This document shows, one piece after another, positions 52,130-61,490 of a stretch of 64,000 bases of DNA (position 1 is its first letter; every line of letters starts with the position of its first letter). The stretch is taken from positions 62,001 to 126,000 of the forward strand of contig CAYOLV010000002.1 in assembly GCA_964404895.1 (NCBI GenBank), written 5' to 3'. The notes below the pieces were generated by a model. It did not search any database. It was not told where the DNA came from and worked only from the letters and a program-made list of their open reading frames with translations. This DNA is from JBGSUZ01 sp964404895 (GTDB lineage: Bacteria; Bacillota; Clostridia; Peptostreptococcales; Acidaminobacteraceae). Position numbers and translations under genes: made by a program.

Positions 52130-53014
52130 TTAGGCTCTTGGATGGGTTTTTTCGTACACGCGTCTCAACTGATCTTTGCTGATTTCCAAGTACATTTGAG
52201 TACTCGTAAGGTCCGCATGCCCCAACATTTCTTGAATAGACTTCAAATCCGCTCCGTTTTGTATCAAATGTGATGCAAAGGAATGCCTCAAGGTTTGCGG
52301 CGTGATGGATTTTTCAATCTGCGCTTCTTTGGCGTAATGTTTGATGAGTTTCCAGAAGCCTTGTCTGGTCAATTGAGCGCCTGAAACATTTAAGAACAAA
52401 GCCATTTCATTTTCATTTTTCAGCAGATAATGTCGCGCTTCTTCCAAATATTCTTTAACAGCCTGTGTCGCAAATGCCGTCATTGGAATGATTCGATCAT
52501 TCTGGGAACCACTGGTTTTAACAAATGAAAGGTTTAAATTAACACTGTCTAACTTGAGGGAAATCAACTCTGTTACCCGAAGTCCTGAGGCATATAGAAG
52601 TTCAAGCATGGCTCGATCTCTCATCCCCGTAGGCGTAGAAACGTCAGGCGTTTTTAACAAGCGCTCTACTTCTTCAATGGTCATAATTTCAGGCAGTTTC
52701 CGATCAAACTTAGGGCTTTGTAACTGTCTTGCAGGGTTATTGTCTATAGCACGTTCGTCGTACATATACCCAAAAAAAGATCTAACCGATGCAATAACTC
52801 TCGAAATTGTCGCATTAGATTTATTTTGTGCCTCTAACTCACGAACGAACCTTAGCAAATCCGTCAAACTGACTTCAGAAGCTTGCTTCAATCCATTACT
52901 TTCTGCAAATTCGCAGAAACAGCGCATGTCACGGCTATAAGATTCAAGTGTATTGTCAGAAAGCTTTTTTTGATACCGAATGTAGTTGAGATATAAGTTC
53001 ACTTGGTTTTGCAT
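52130..53014 (-). CDS. xerD: Site-specific tyrosine recombinase XerD
   Basis: 294 residues from the ATG at 53014 (RBS gtgagga). Typical Xer length with a SAM-like N-domain and catalytic residues in ASGLRVTEL (Arg), TPQTLRHSFA (HxxR pattern as Arg-His), LGHADLTSTQMY (His and nucleophile Tyr). It resolves chromosome dimers at dif with its partner. Linkage of xerD to deoB and punA is common in Firmicutes. Confidence 0.92.
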   Translation of the reverse strand: MQNQVNLYLNYIRYQKKLSDNTLESYSRDMRCFCEFAESNGLKQASEVSLTDLLRFVRELEAQNKSNATISRVIASVRSFFGYMYDERAIDNNPARQLQSPKFDRKLPEIMTIEEVERLLKTPDVSTPTGMRDRAMLELLYASGLRVTELISLKLDSVNLNLSFVKTSGSQNDRIIPMTAFATQAVKEYLEEARHYLLKNENEMALFLNVSGAQLTRQGFWKLIKHYAKEAQIEKSITPQTLRHSFASHLIQNGADLKSIQEMLGHADLTSTQMYLEISKDQLRRVYEKTHPRA

Positions 53015-53084
53015 CAAAGTTCCTCACACTTTCTGTACGATCTTGTTGTACGAAAATAACAAGTCGTTGTTTGAGAACAAGACT

Positions 53085-53112
53085 ATTATACAATCATATT
53101 TCAATTTTTCAA
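53085..53112 (-). promoter_or_regulatory. xerD promoter
   Basis: Minus-strand TTGAAA (53107-53112) and TATAAT (53085-53090) with a 16-base spacer. Confidence 0.65.
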
Positions 53113-53119
53113 AGTATTT

Positions 53120-54298
53120 TTACATATTTGACCGCTTATTTTTTCTTTTATTTTTATACATCTCTGTATCGGCCTCAGCAAGCATATCTAGTGCACTGCT
53201 GTGTCTTAATGGATTAAATTCCACAAGCCCAAAAGAAACGCCCAATTTAAAAGAATAAGTGCCCGATAAGTTGTATCGATTTAAATAGACATTGATCTGC
53301 TTCATAATCTCTTCAGCTCGGTACTGTGGACAATCCGGCATAATCAAAACAAATTCATCTCCACCAAAACGCATGGCACCATCGGTGTCTCTGATATTTG
53401 CACGTAGGACTTCCGATATTTTTTCAATCAGGAAATCTCCCGTGTGATGGCCATGCTTATCATTAACCACTTTCAAATCATTAATATCAATAAAAGCAAT
53501 GGTCAATCGTTGCCCCGAAGCCTTTGCTAAATTAAAGGATTTTCTAAGGAAATTCATACCTGCACTTCTGGACATTAGCCCTGACAAAGGGTCATTTTCA
53601 GCCATTTGAGAAATACGGTCAAACTTCTGCATAAAGTTGATATTATAGATACTCATGTATCCGAAGTAAGCTATAGAAGTGGTAGACACCGTATAGCCAA
53701 TCAATAGCACATATTTTAAAAATGGAATCCCTTCAATGGCTACCCAGTACTTCAGCAGATAGCTGTACAAAAATACAGTAATCAAAATAAATACTACGAA
53801 TACCACATTCAACTGTCCTCTTACCTTGTTCGCAATCATTCTAGAAATACCGGTCTTCTTCCGAATTCGATTTTGTAGGTAGCTTAATCCATAAGAAATA
53901 ATTAGAATCAGCGACATGTAAAAAATAAGATCTAACCAACTGGCCGTCTTCCAAAAATACAAGGCATTCACAGGCAAGCCACCTGCATACAAATTCATGA
54001 TTCCCGTCAGTAATCCACAGGATAAAGTAATCATAAAAGCTTGGACGGAGTAGAAGCAACTCACCTTCACTTCATATTTAAGCAATCCGTTTGTGATTAC
54101 AATTAACAAGGCATAAAAAGCGATCGTCTGAAAATAAATATCTTTGTTGAGAAATAAATTCATGATGAAAATCAAACTAAAGAAAACTCCAAGCTTTTGC
54201 TTCGAGTCTCTCCTTTTAAACAAACAGAGCTGGTAAATGATAATAAAGGATAGGGTTTCTAACGCTGCCAGTGAAACCTTACTTAAAAAGAACATCAT
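53120..54298 (-). CDS. Membrane diguanylate cyclase (GGDEF)
   Basis: 392 residues. About six or seven membrane segments fill residues 1-215; the GGDEF domain covers about 225-392 with DIDIN-type FIDINDLKVVND and the intact RFGGDEF active site. RDTD lies five residues before GGDEF, matching the product-inhibition I-site RxxD. It should make cyclic-di-GMP and be feedback inhibited. It starts 20 bases after spo0A with RBS gggggag, so it is very likely cotranscribed with it. Confidence 0.92.
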   Translation of the reverse strand: MMFFLSKVSLAALETLSFIIIYQLCLFKRRDSKQKLGVFFSLIFIMNLFLNKDIYFQTIAFYALLIVITNGLLKYEVKVSCFYSVQAFMITLSCGLLTGIMNLYAGGLPVNALYFWKTASWLDLIFYMSLILIISYGLSYLQNRIRKKTGISRMIANKVRGQLNVVFVVFILITVFLYSYLLKYWVAIEGIPFLKYVLLIGYTVSTTSIAYFGYMSIYNINFMQKFDRISQMAENDPLSGLMSRSAGMNFLRKSFNLAKASGQRLTIAFIDINDLKVVNDKHGHHTGDFLIEKISEVLRANIRDTDGAMRFGGDEFVLIMPDCPQYRAEEIMKQINVYLNRYNLSGTYSFKLGVSFGLVEFNPLRHSSALDMLAEADTEMYKNKRKNKRSNM

Positions 54299-54318
54299 GG
54301 TTTTTCTCCCCCAGATGA

Positions 54319-55119
54319 TTAGTTTTCAACCTTGATTTTTTCCGCAATGATTGCTATAAATTCTGAATTTGTCAGTTTAGCTTTTGAATTTTGCACCCGA
54401 TACTCAAAAATATTGGCAATAACATCTTTGTTGCCATTGACTAAGGTCAACTCTATAGCATTTCTAATTGCCCGTTCCACCCGGCTTGCAGTGGTGTCAT
54501 GATGTTCAGCAATTGTAGGATAGAGATTTTTGGTGATTTTCATCATGTATTTTACATCTTCTAATACTAGGCTAATGGCATCTTTTAAATAGACATAACC
54601 CTTTGTATGTGCAGGCACACCAATGGCGTGCATCATTTCTCTAATCTTGAGTTCGTAATGCTTATTGGGAGCAGCTTCTCCACATAGATTTTGAGATTCA
54701 GCTAACTCAGGCATTTTCATTAAATTATCGTTATAATAATCAGTTGCCAATTCGTTTAACCTATTCTCAAAGTGGTCAAAATCAAAAGGCTTGATCATAT
54801 AATAACTCGCCCCTAACTTCATGGCCTTCGAAGTGATATGTTCTTGTCCCACACAAGTGGAGATGATAAAGAGGGGCTTATATTCATCTGGTTTATTATG
54901 AAAGGCTTCCATAACGCCAAGCCCATCAATATAGGGCATACACAAATCCAAAATAGCCACATCAGGTCGTTTCTCATTAATGAGATCAATTCCCTGTTTC
55001 CCATCATAGGCAATTCCTGCCAGCGTATAGTTGGGCATATTGTCCAGTAAATCCGCTAGAAGATCTGCCATTGCTTCATTGTCATCTATGACTACTATTT
55101 TTAATGGATTTTGCAACAT
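54319..55119 (-). CDS. spo0A: Sporulation master regulator Spo0A
   Basis: 266 residues. Receiver domain with acidic pocket Asp12-Asp13, phospho-acceptor Asp58 (LDLCMP) and the IKPFDF lysine; C-terminal DNA-binding domain with IGVPAHTKGYVYLKDAI and the recognition helix TTASRVERAIRNAIE. It binds 0A boxes to start sporulation. Here it follows recN directly; the spoIVB gene that normally precedes spo0A is absent. Confidence 0.97.
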   Translation of the reverse strand: MLQNPLKIVVIDDNEAMADLLADLLDNMPNYTLAGIAYDGKQGIDLINEKRPDVAILDLCMPYIDGLGVMEAFHNKPDEYKPLFIISTCVGQEHITSKAMKLGASYYMIKPFDFDHFENRLNELATDYYNDNLMKMPELAESQNLCGEAAPNKHYELKIREMMHAIGVPAHTKGYVYLKDAISLVLEDVKYMMKITKNLYPTIAEHHDTTASRVERAIRNAIELTLVNGNKDVIANIFEYRVQNSKAKLTNSEFIAIIAEKIKVEN

Positions 55120-55142
55120 ATAGTTCTCCTACCTCCACTACA

Positions 55143-56807
55143 CTACGCTTGAGCATTCATTAACATTTCTTTTGCGCTCATGAGTGTTAATTCTGTAATG
55201 TCTCCGCTGCCAATCATTCTGGCAATTTCAGAAACACGTTCTTCAAAATTCATCTTTGTAATAGAGACCTTTGTTTGATGTGCTTGAACTGCTTTGTCAA
55301 TCAATAAATGATGATCTCCTTGAACTGCAATCTGAGGCAAATGAGTCACTAAGATGACTTGCCCTTCTTTAGAAATAGCCTTGAGTTTGCTTGCCACCGC
55401 ATTAGCAGTCCGCCCGCTGATTCCAGAGTCTATTTCATCAAAAATTTGTGTAGCTGCAAACTCACCCTTACGATTCACCAACTTAACCGCTAACATAATT
55501 CGAGAAAGTTCCCCTCCAGATGCTATTTTTCTGAGCGGTCTGGCAGGTTCGCCAGGGTTGGTCGAAAGGTAAAATTCTAGGCGGTCATTCCCATGTTCTG
55601 TTATGTTTTCAAGTGCCTGAAACTCTACAAAAAACTCACATTGATTGAAATTAAGATCTTTTAACTCTTCAATGAGTTCCTTTTTAAATTTCAAGGCAAC
55701 ATTTTTTCTAAGCTCCGTTAAAGCTTGGCTGTGAACATTGTACGCATCCATAACAGTCAGCTTTTTCTTTTCTAATTTCTGTTTGTTTTCATCATAATGC
55801 TGAAGATCTTCAAATTTGTTCTCTAAATCTTTAAGTTGAGTCAATATATCTTGTACAGTTTTTCCGAATTTGCGTTTTAAGTCGTGAATCAGCTTCATCC
55901 GCTGCTCCAGTTGTTCTAATTCCCCTTGGTCGTATTCCATATTTTCGACAAGATGTCTTAAATCATCTGTCGCAGATTCTACTGCATAATAGGCAGTTTC
56001 AAGCTGTTGGAAAGGACCTTCCAATTCTTTTTGATAAGCCAATACTTCTTGAATATTTTTCTTAGCACGATTCAGAGCACTTAAAATACCCCTATCTTCC
56101 TTACACTGATTTAACGTACTTTCAGCGGCATTTTGAACAGCTTCAAAGTGCTTTAAATATGTATAACGGGCTTCTAACTGGTCTTCCTCGCCCTCTTTGA
56201 GCTTTGAACTCTTAATTTCAGTAATTTGGAATTCAAGAAAATCAGTTTCTTTTTGCCACTGAGCATCAGTCATTTGAAAGGCTTTTAAGGCCTCAATAAT
56301 TTCCGTATATTGTCCATGGTCATGAGATACATTAATTAACTCTTTCTTAAGCACCTCATGTCCAAATTCATCTACAATACGTCTATGCTGCTCAATATCC
56401 ATCAACACTTGATTTTCATGCTGACCAGATAAATTGATTAAAAACTGTCCCAAGTGTCTGACAAATTGGCTCGTAACCAATCTGCCGTTGACTTTGAACA
56501 AAGACTTCCCACTGGCATAAAGGTCACGGGAAATGATAATCAAATCTTCATTAGTAAACCCTTCTGATGTCAAGATTTCTTGTGCTCGACGATCCTCAGA
56601 CAAAAATGTTGCTTGCAGAAACGCCTTTTCAGCCTGATTTCTAATAAAATCTTTGCTGCCTTTTTCACCTAAAATAAGGCCAATGGCATCAAAAATAATG
56701 GATTTACCCGAACCGGTCTCACCAGAGATAATATTAAGACCTTCACCAAAATCGATGCTGGTCTTTTCAATAATTAAAAAGTTTTCAATATGAAGATTGA
56801 TTAGCAT
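55143..56807 (-). CDS. recN: DNA repair protein RecN
   Basis: 554 residues from the ATG at 56807. SMC-like layout: Walker A GETGSGKS near residue 32, long coiled-coil arms in the middle (about 150-350), then the ABC signature region LRKIASGGELSR and Walker B FDEIDSGISG. It acts in double-strand break repair. Located 19 bases after argR, the conserved clostridial arrangement. Confidence 0.95.
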   Translation of the reverse strand: MLINLHIENFLIIEKTSIDFGEGLNIISGETGSGKSIIFDAIGLILGEKGSKDFIRNQAEKAFLQATFLSEDRRAQEILTSEGFTNEDLIIISRDLYASGKSLFKVNGRLVTSQFVRHLGQFLINLSGQHENQVLMDIEQHRRIVDEFGHEVLKKELINVSHDHGQYTEIIEALKAFQMTDAQWQKETDFLEFQITEIKSSKLKEGEEDQLEARYTYLKHFEAVQNAAESTLNQCKEDRGILSALNRAKKNIQEVLAYQKELEGPFQQLETAYYAVESATDDLRHLVENMEYDQGELEQLEQRMKLIHDLKRKFGKTVQDILTQLKDLENKFEDLQHYDENKQKLEKKKLTVMDAYNVHSQALTELRKNVALKFKKELIEELKDLNFNQCEFFVEFQALENITEHGNDRLEFYLSTNPGEPARPLRKIASGGELSRIMLAVKLVNRKGEFAATQIFDEIDSGISGRTANAVASKLKAISKEGQVILVTHLPQIAVQGDHHLLIDKAVQAHQTKVSITKMNFEERVSEIARMIGSGDITELTLMSAKEMLMNAQA

Positions 56808-56826
56808 ATATCCACCCAAACCTATA

Positions 56827-57276
56827 TTAGTTGATCATTTGATTAAAAGTGACTATCAGTTTATCCACGCCTGACTGATCCTTCACAACAAGAAAAATCG
56901 TGTCATCGCCAGCGATTGAACCTACAATTTCTTTAATATCTAGTGCGTCAATTGCCGCTGCAGCTGCATTTGCAGCCCCTATCAATGTTTTTACCACTAC
57001 GATATTGCCCGCATAATCAATACTCAAAACTGAGTCTTTGAAAAGCTTCATGAAGCGATCTGTTATGCCGTTCTCTTGTTGCTTGATTGTGGCATATTTA
57101 TACCGACCTTCTTTGGTCAATACTTTGATCAATCTTAACTCCTTAATGTCTCTTGAAACAGTCGCTTGTGTAACGTTAAATCCTGCTTCTTTAAGGCTTG
57201 TTGCTAAATCTTCTTGTGTTTCCACTTCTTGCTTTTCGATAATTTCTAGAATTTTTGAATGTCTTGAATACTTCAA
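56827..57276 (-). CDS. argR: Arginine repressor ArgR
   Basis: 149 residues from a TTG at 57276, preceded by a gggggg RBS seven bases away; the length and N-terminus (KYSRHSKILEIIEKQEVETQEDL) match ArgR. The winged helix has ATVSRDIKELRLIKV, and the C-terminal hexamerisation domain has GAANAAAAAIDAL with the arginine-binding GDDTIF. The longer frame to 57300 would start upstream of the RBS. Confidence 0.94.
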   Translation of the reverse strand: MKYSRHSKILEIIEKQEVETQEDLATSLKEAGFNVTQATVSRDIKELRLIKVLTKEGRYKYATIKQQENGITDRFMKLFKDSVLSIDYAGNIVVVKTLIGAANAAAAAIDALDIKEIVGSIAGDDTIFLVVKDQSGVDKLIVTFNQMIN

Positions 57277-57444
57277 ACTTATTCCCCCCAGAAAAGTCAT
57301 ATGCTGCTTATGTTAATACATGCATAAAAAAATGCATATATTCATATCTCATGTATATTCGTCAAACGGTATAATTAATCCTTTAAATTCACAGACAATC
57401 ATATGTTAAATAATATTCACATTTGAAAATCAGCTGCTTTTCTC
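57277..57444 (-). promoter_or_regulatory. Upstream region of argR
   Basis: 168-base AT-rich gap. It contains a TGCAT/ATGCA inverted repeat around an A run (about 57320-57335). This resembles half of an ARG box but has a longer centre than the ArgR consensus. No clean sigma-A promoter pair was found. No gene seen. Confidence 0.3.
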
Positions 57445-58257
57445 TTATTCTGCTTCAATATGAGCTCGCTTAACAAGCTCTTCAATTTGAGCACTATTAA
57501 TAATTGACTCTTCAGAAGGCATTTGCGTTTTCTTGGCGTAGCACAGAAACTCAATATTTCCTTTAGGCCCTCGGATTGGCGAAAAGGTCAGAGCCTTAAT
57601 TTGAAGTCCACAATTTTCTGCCATCTCAGTGACGGCTTTTAGCACTTGCATATGGACTTTAGGTTCTCTGACAACCCCATTCTTACCCACTTGCTCTCTG
57701 CCCGCTTCAAATTGAGGTTTGATTAAAAAGACAATCTCAGATTCTTCTGCCATAAGCTGCATAGCTACCGGCAAAACTAACTTTAAGGAAATGAAGGAGA
57801 CGTCAATACTTACAAAATCTAGAGACTGACCAATTTGTTCAAGGGTCACATGACGAATATTCGTACGCTCCATGTTGACCACAGAGGGATGAGTACGCAA
57901 ACTATAGTCTAGTTGGCCATAACCCACATCCACTGAAAAGACCTTGGTTGCACCATTTTTTAACATGCAGTCTGTAAAGCCTCCCGTAGAAGCTCCAATG
58001 TCCATACACACTTTTCCATTTAGGTCGATCCCGTATTCATTCATGGCTTTTTCAAGTTTCAAACCACCACGGCTGACATATTTATTCGGATTTTCTTTGA
58101 TGGTAATAATGGCATCGTCGGGAATATCTGTTCCCGGTTTATCCACTATTTGCCCATTAACCATCACAACGCCAGCCATAATCGCTCGCTTGGCCTTCTC
58201 TCTGGAATCAAAAAAACCCAAATTAGTAACTTGCAAATCTATTCTTATTTTTTTCAT
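57445..58257 (-). CDS. tlyA: TlyA-family rRNA 2'-O-methyltransferase (hemolysin A homologue)
   Basis: 270 residues. N-terminal S4 domain (IRIDLQVTNLGFFDSREKAKRAIMAG), the YVSRGGLKLEKA linker block and a FtsJ-type methyltransferase with MDIGASTGGFTDCML and SVDVGYGQ. TlyA methylates 16S/23S rRNA. Downstream of dxs as in other Clostridia; nadK, which commonly follows tlyA, is not here. Confidence 0.92.
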   Translation of the reverse strand: MKKIRIDLQVTNLGFFDSREKAKRAIMAGVVMVNGQIVDKPGTDIPDDAIITIKENPNKYVSRGGLKLEKAMNEYGIDLNGKVCMDIGASTGGFTDCMLKNGATKVFSVDVGYGQLDYSLRTHPSVVNMERTNIRHVTLEQIGQSLDFVSIDVSFISLKLVLPVAMQLMAEESEIVFLIKPQFEAGREQVGKNGVVREPKVHMQVLKAVTEMAENCGLQIKALTFSPIRGPKGNIEFLCYAKKTQMPSEESIINSAQIEELVKRAHIEAE

Positions 58258-58269
58258 AGGATCTCTTTT

Positions 58270-60135
58270 CTATTTAGATTTTTCCAAATCATGTTGAATC
58301 GATAAGGCGATGCCTTGAGGATCCAATCCGTAGATTTGGTAAAGCTCATCTACCTTCCCATGTTCGATGAAGGCATTTGGCAAACTAAGACGCTTTAAAT
58401 TAATAGGTCTGCAGGCGTCTAAGAGTCTGATTTGAAGCATTTCTCCAAACCCGCCGTGCCCTACGTGGTCTTCAATGGTCACCCAATGTGTTGTTTCTCC
58501 CGCCAAATGACAAAAATCATCTAACTCCAACGGATGAATTTTTCTTGGATTTATTATTTTGCCTTTGATACCCTTCTCATTTAACAGTTCCAATGCTTTG
58601 AGTGCATTCTCAAACATGTTTCCAACAGGGATCAATACCACGTCGTCTCCGTATCTGAATTCCAATCTAGGTCTAAGTGGATCTCCTTCAAAAGGAATTA
58701 AAGTTTTCGCATCTCCTCTTGGGTATCTCAAAGCAGTGGGTCCGGTGAGATTTTCACATAAATGACGTGTCATTTCAGCCAATTCTGCGGCGTCTTTTGA
58801 AGCATAAATGGACATATTCGGTATGTGGCTTAGGAAAGAAATGTCGAAAATGCCCTGATGAGTCTCCCCATCTTGTCCTACCAATCCCGCGCGATCAATG
58901 GCAATAAGGACTGGTAACTCCTGTATGCAAACATCGTGAAGAATTTGATCATACGCTCTTTGCAGGAATGTTGAATAGACTGTGAAGACTGGCTTGAAGC
59001 CCTCAATGGCTAACCCTGCAGCCATAGTGATTGCATGTTGTTCTGCAATACCTACGTCGATGAATCGATCTGGATAGGTATTTTTAAATCTGCATAAGCC
59101 TGTCCCTGAACACATTGCAGCCGTCATGGCAATTATTTTATCATCTGTTTTTGCGACCTCGCAAAGCGCATCACCAAAAACATTGGAATAACCCTTTTTC
59201 TTAGCACTTTTAGAGACACCATTGTGAATAATAAACGGGCTGACGCTGTGGAAGGTGTCAGGTTCTTTTTCAGCAGGTATAAATCCTTTGCCTTTTTTAG
59301 TAATCACATGAATGACACAAGATTTTTCAACGCTTTTAGCACGTTCAACCGCTTCAATCATATCCTTAATATTGTGACCGTCTACTGGCCCAATATAAGT
59401 CATTCCTAAGTCTTCAAAGAGCATTCCGGGGACAAAGAAACTTTTCACAGATTTTTTAAAACGCTTAATGGCCCTAACCATAGGCATCCCCATACTTGGA
59501 ATGTTTTCAAGGGCTTTTTCCGTTCCAACTTTTAACTTGTAATAGGTATCATTAGTTCTGATATGTCCTAGGTAAGTGGACAAGCCGCCCACATTTTCGT
59601 CAATGGACATTTCGTTATCGTTTAGTACAATAATGACCTTTTCTTTAGAATGACCTGCGTGGTTCATGGCTTCAAAGGCCATTCCTCCAGTTAGAGCACC
59701 ATCTCCGATGATGGCAATCACGTGATCTTTTTTATTTTCAAGATGATTCGCCTTTGCAATCCCTAATGCTGCTGAGATTGAGGTACTGGAATGTCCAGCT
59801 TCAAAAATATCGTGTTCAGATTCCTTGCGTTTTAGAAAACCACTGAGACCGTCTAATTGTCTCAAGGTATTGAAAGTATCTCGACGCCCTGTGATTATTT
59901 TATGAACATAAGCTTGATGTCCCACATCCCAAATTAATTTGTCATGAGGGGAGTTAAAGCTATAGTGTAAGGCCAAGGTTAATTCTACGGTTCCCAGGTT
60001 AGACGCTAAGTGTCCCCCAGTCTCGCTGATGTTCTGTATAAGGAAGTGTCTGATTTCAGTGGATAGTCTGTCTAAATCTTCCAGCGATAGTTTCCGCAAA
60101 TCTTTAGGCGACTGGATTTCGTTTAAGAATTTCAT
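58270..60135 (-). CDS. dxs: 1-deoxy-D-xylulose-5-phosphate synthase
   Basis: 621 residues. GGHLASNLGTVELTLALHY, the TPP motif GDGALTGGMAFEAMNHAG followed by NDNEMSID, YIGPVDGHN, and in the C-terminal half DRAGLVGQDGETHQG and RYPRGD are diagnostic. First enzyme of the MEP isoprenoid pathway; it lies close to ispA (prenyl diphosphate synthase), while ispH is at 37.9 kb. Confidence 0.96.
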   Translation of the reverse strand: MKFLNEIQSPKDLRKLSLEDLDRLSTEIRHFLIQNISETGGHLASNLGTVELTLALHYSFNSPHDKLIWDVGHQAYVHKIITGRRDTFNTLRQLDGLSGFLKRKESEHDIFEAGHSSTSISAALGIAKANHLENKKDHVIAIIGDGALTGGMAFEAMNHAGHSKEKVIIVLNDNEMSIDENVGGLSTYLGHIRTNDTYYKLKVGTEKALENIPSMGMPMVRAIKRFKKSVKSFFVPGMLFEDLGMTYIGPVDGHNIKDMIEAVERAKSVEKSCVIHVITKKGKGFIPAEKEPDTFHSVSPFIIHNGVSKSAKKKGYSNVFGDALCEVAKTDDKIIAMTAAMCSGTGLCRFKNTYPDRFIDVGIAEQHAITMAAGLAIEGFKPVFTVYSTFLQRAYDQILHDVCIQELPVLIAIDRAGLVGQDGETHQGIFDISFLSHIPNMSIYASKDAAELAEMTRHLCENLTGPTALRYPRGDAKTLIPFEGDPLRPRLEFRYGDDVVLIPVGNMFENALKALELLNEKGIKGKIINPRKIHPLELDDFCHLAGETTHWVTIEDHVGHGGFGEMLQIRLLDACRPINLKRLSLPNAFIEHGKVDELYQIYGLDPQGIALSIQHDLEKSK

Positions 60136-60147
60136 AGCATATCCTCA

Positions 60148-60597
60148 CTAAATCATGATATTGGCGACCACTATACCTAGTGCCGCACCGAAGAATACTT
60201 CAACAGGTGTATGACCCACTAATTCTTTTAGGCGTTTATGGTCGATTAATTTGCTTTGATAAAAATCTTCTATAATGCGATTCAACAGAATGGCTTGTGT
60301 CCCTACCGCACGTCTTACACCTGAGGCATCATACATGACAATTAGTGATAGAACCAATGCCACAGCAAAAATAGGCTTGTCAAAACCTTCTGTAAGTCCA
60401 ACCGCTGTGGTCAGACCAGTGACAAAGGAACTGTGTGAACTTGGCATGCCGCCCGAACCAATCATTCTATATAAATTCAATTTTCTTTCTTTAAAAAGTG
60501 TCAGAACCACTTTACCAAACTGAGCTAAAAACCAGCTGATAAACGCGACTTGAAAAACTTCATTGTGATAGATGCCTTCCCAAAAATGCGTATACAT
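60148..60597 (-). CDS. Divergent PAP2-family membrane protein (DUF212, YuiD-like)
   Basis: 149 residues with about four membrane segments. GSGGMPSSHSSFVTGL, then DASGVRRAVGTQA and LKELVGHTPVEVFFGAALG, is the DUF212 pattern related to vanadium haloperoxidase and PAP2 phosphatases. A lipid- or prenyl-diphosphate phosphatase role is plausible given the ispA-dxs neighbours but unproven. The ATG overlaps the ispA stop by one base. Confidence 0.88.
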   Translation of the reverse strand: MYTHFWEGIYHNEVFQVAFISWFLAQFGKVVLTLFKERKLNLYRMIGSGGMPSSHSSFVTGLTTAVGLTEGFDKPIFAVALVLSLIVMYDASGVRRAVGTQAILLNRIIEDFYQSKLIDHKRLKELVGHTPVEVFFGAALGIVVANIMI

Positions 60598-61490
60598 TAT
60601 TTATTCCTTTCACCTATAAAGCGGATCAAGGCTTCAACGAAGGACGTATCTGCTTCTAAATCCTGTAAGCGGTCAATAGAGGATTCCACTAAATCCGCTG
60701 CAATATCCTTGCATTTTTGAATGCCAATAAGCTTCGGATAAGTGACTTTATCATTTTTTTCATCGCTGCCAGGGGTCTTGCCCATTTCTTTTGCAGAGCC
60801 TTCAATATCTAAAATATCGTCAACAATTTGGAAACATAATCCGATTTTTTTACCAACTTCTTCAACAATTAAAAGCTCTTCCTGATCACAACCACCTAAA
60901 ATTGCCCCTGCTACCATCGCTGAACGGAGTAAATCTCCTGTTTTATGCAAATTTATAAAATCTAATGTCTCTAAATCAATTTCAATGCCTTCGTTCATTA
61001 GATCTGCAACTTGACCGAGAATCATCCCTTTATGCCCTGAAGCTTCTGCAATGACTTTACTAGCTTCTAAGTACCTGATTGCATTTTCAGAGTCTTTAAT
61101 GGCACATTCCATCATATTCTCATAGGCGTAATTTAAGAGCGCATCTCCCGCCAAGATAGCAGTCGCTTCACCGAATACGACGTGATTTGTAGGTTTTCCT
61201 CTTCTCAAATCATCGTTGTCCATGGCAGGTAAGTCGTCATGAATGAGAGAATAAGTATGAATCATTTCTATGGAAGCAGCAAAATCTTCTATATAAAAAC
61301 AAGGTTTACCAAAAAGCTTCGAAAATTCTATGAGTAAGATAGGTCTCAATCGCTTGCCTGAAGCCATTAAGCTGTAACGCATAGACTTGTTGATGGTCTC
61401 CACAAATTTATTATCACTTCTTATAAAAAAATTATTTAAGTAAGAATCAATCTGCTCTAAGCGCAGTGTATATTCTTTTTCAAAATTCAT
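60597..61490 (-). CDS. ispA: Polyprenyl (farnesyl/geranyl) diphosphate synthase
   Basis: 297 residues from the ATG at 61490 (RBS ggaggc). The first aspartate-rich motif is DDLPAMDNDDLRRG and the second is DDILDIEGS; GKRLRPIL is the IPP-binding block. It elongates IPP and DMAPP to farnesyl or geranylgeranyl diphosphate. The ATG overlaps the xseB stop (ATGA). The frame to 61583 overlaps xseB and is rejected. Confidence 0.95.
   Translation of the reverse strand: MNFEKEYTLRLEQIDSYLNNFFIRSDNKFVETINKSMRYSLMASGKRLRPILLIEFSKLFGKPCFYIEDFAASIEMIHTYSLIHDDLPAMDNDDLRRGKPTNHVVFGEATAILAGDALLNYAYENMMECAIKDSENAIRYLEASKVIAEASGHKGMILGQVADLMNEGIEIDLETLDFINLHKTGDLLRSAMVAGAILGGCDQEELLIVEEVGKKIGLCFQIVDDILDIEGSAKEMGKTPGSDEKNDKVTYPKLIGIQKCKDIAADLVESSIDRLQDLEADTSFVEALIRFIGERNK

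Noticed and set aside
57319..57336. ARG box upstream of argR
   Set aside because: The TGCAT/ATGCA repeat has six bases between half sites where the ArgR consensus has four, so I list the region without calling an ArgR site.
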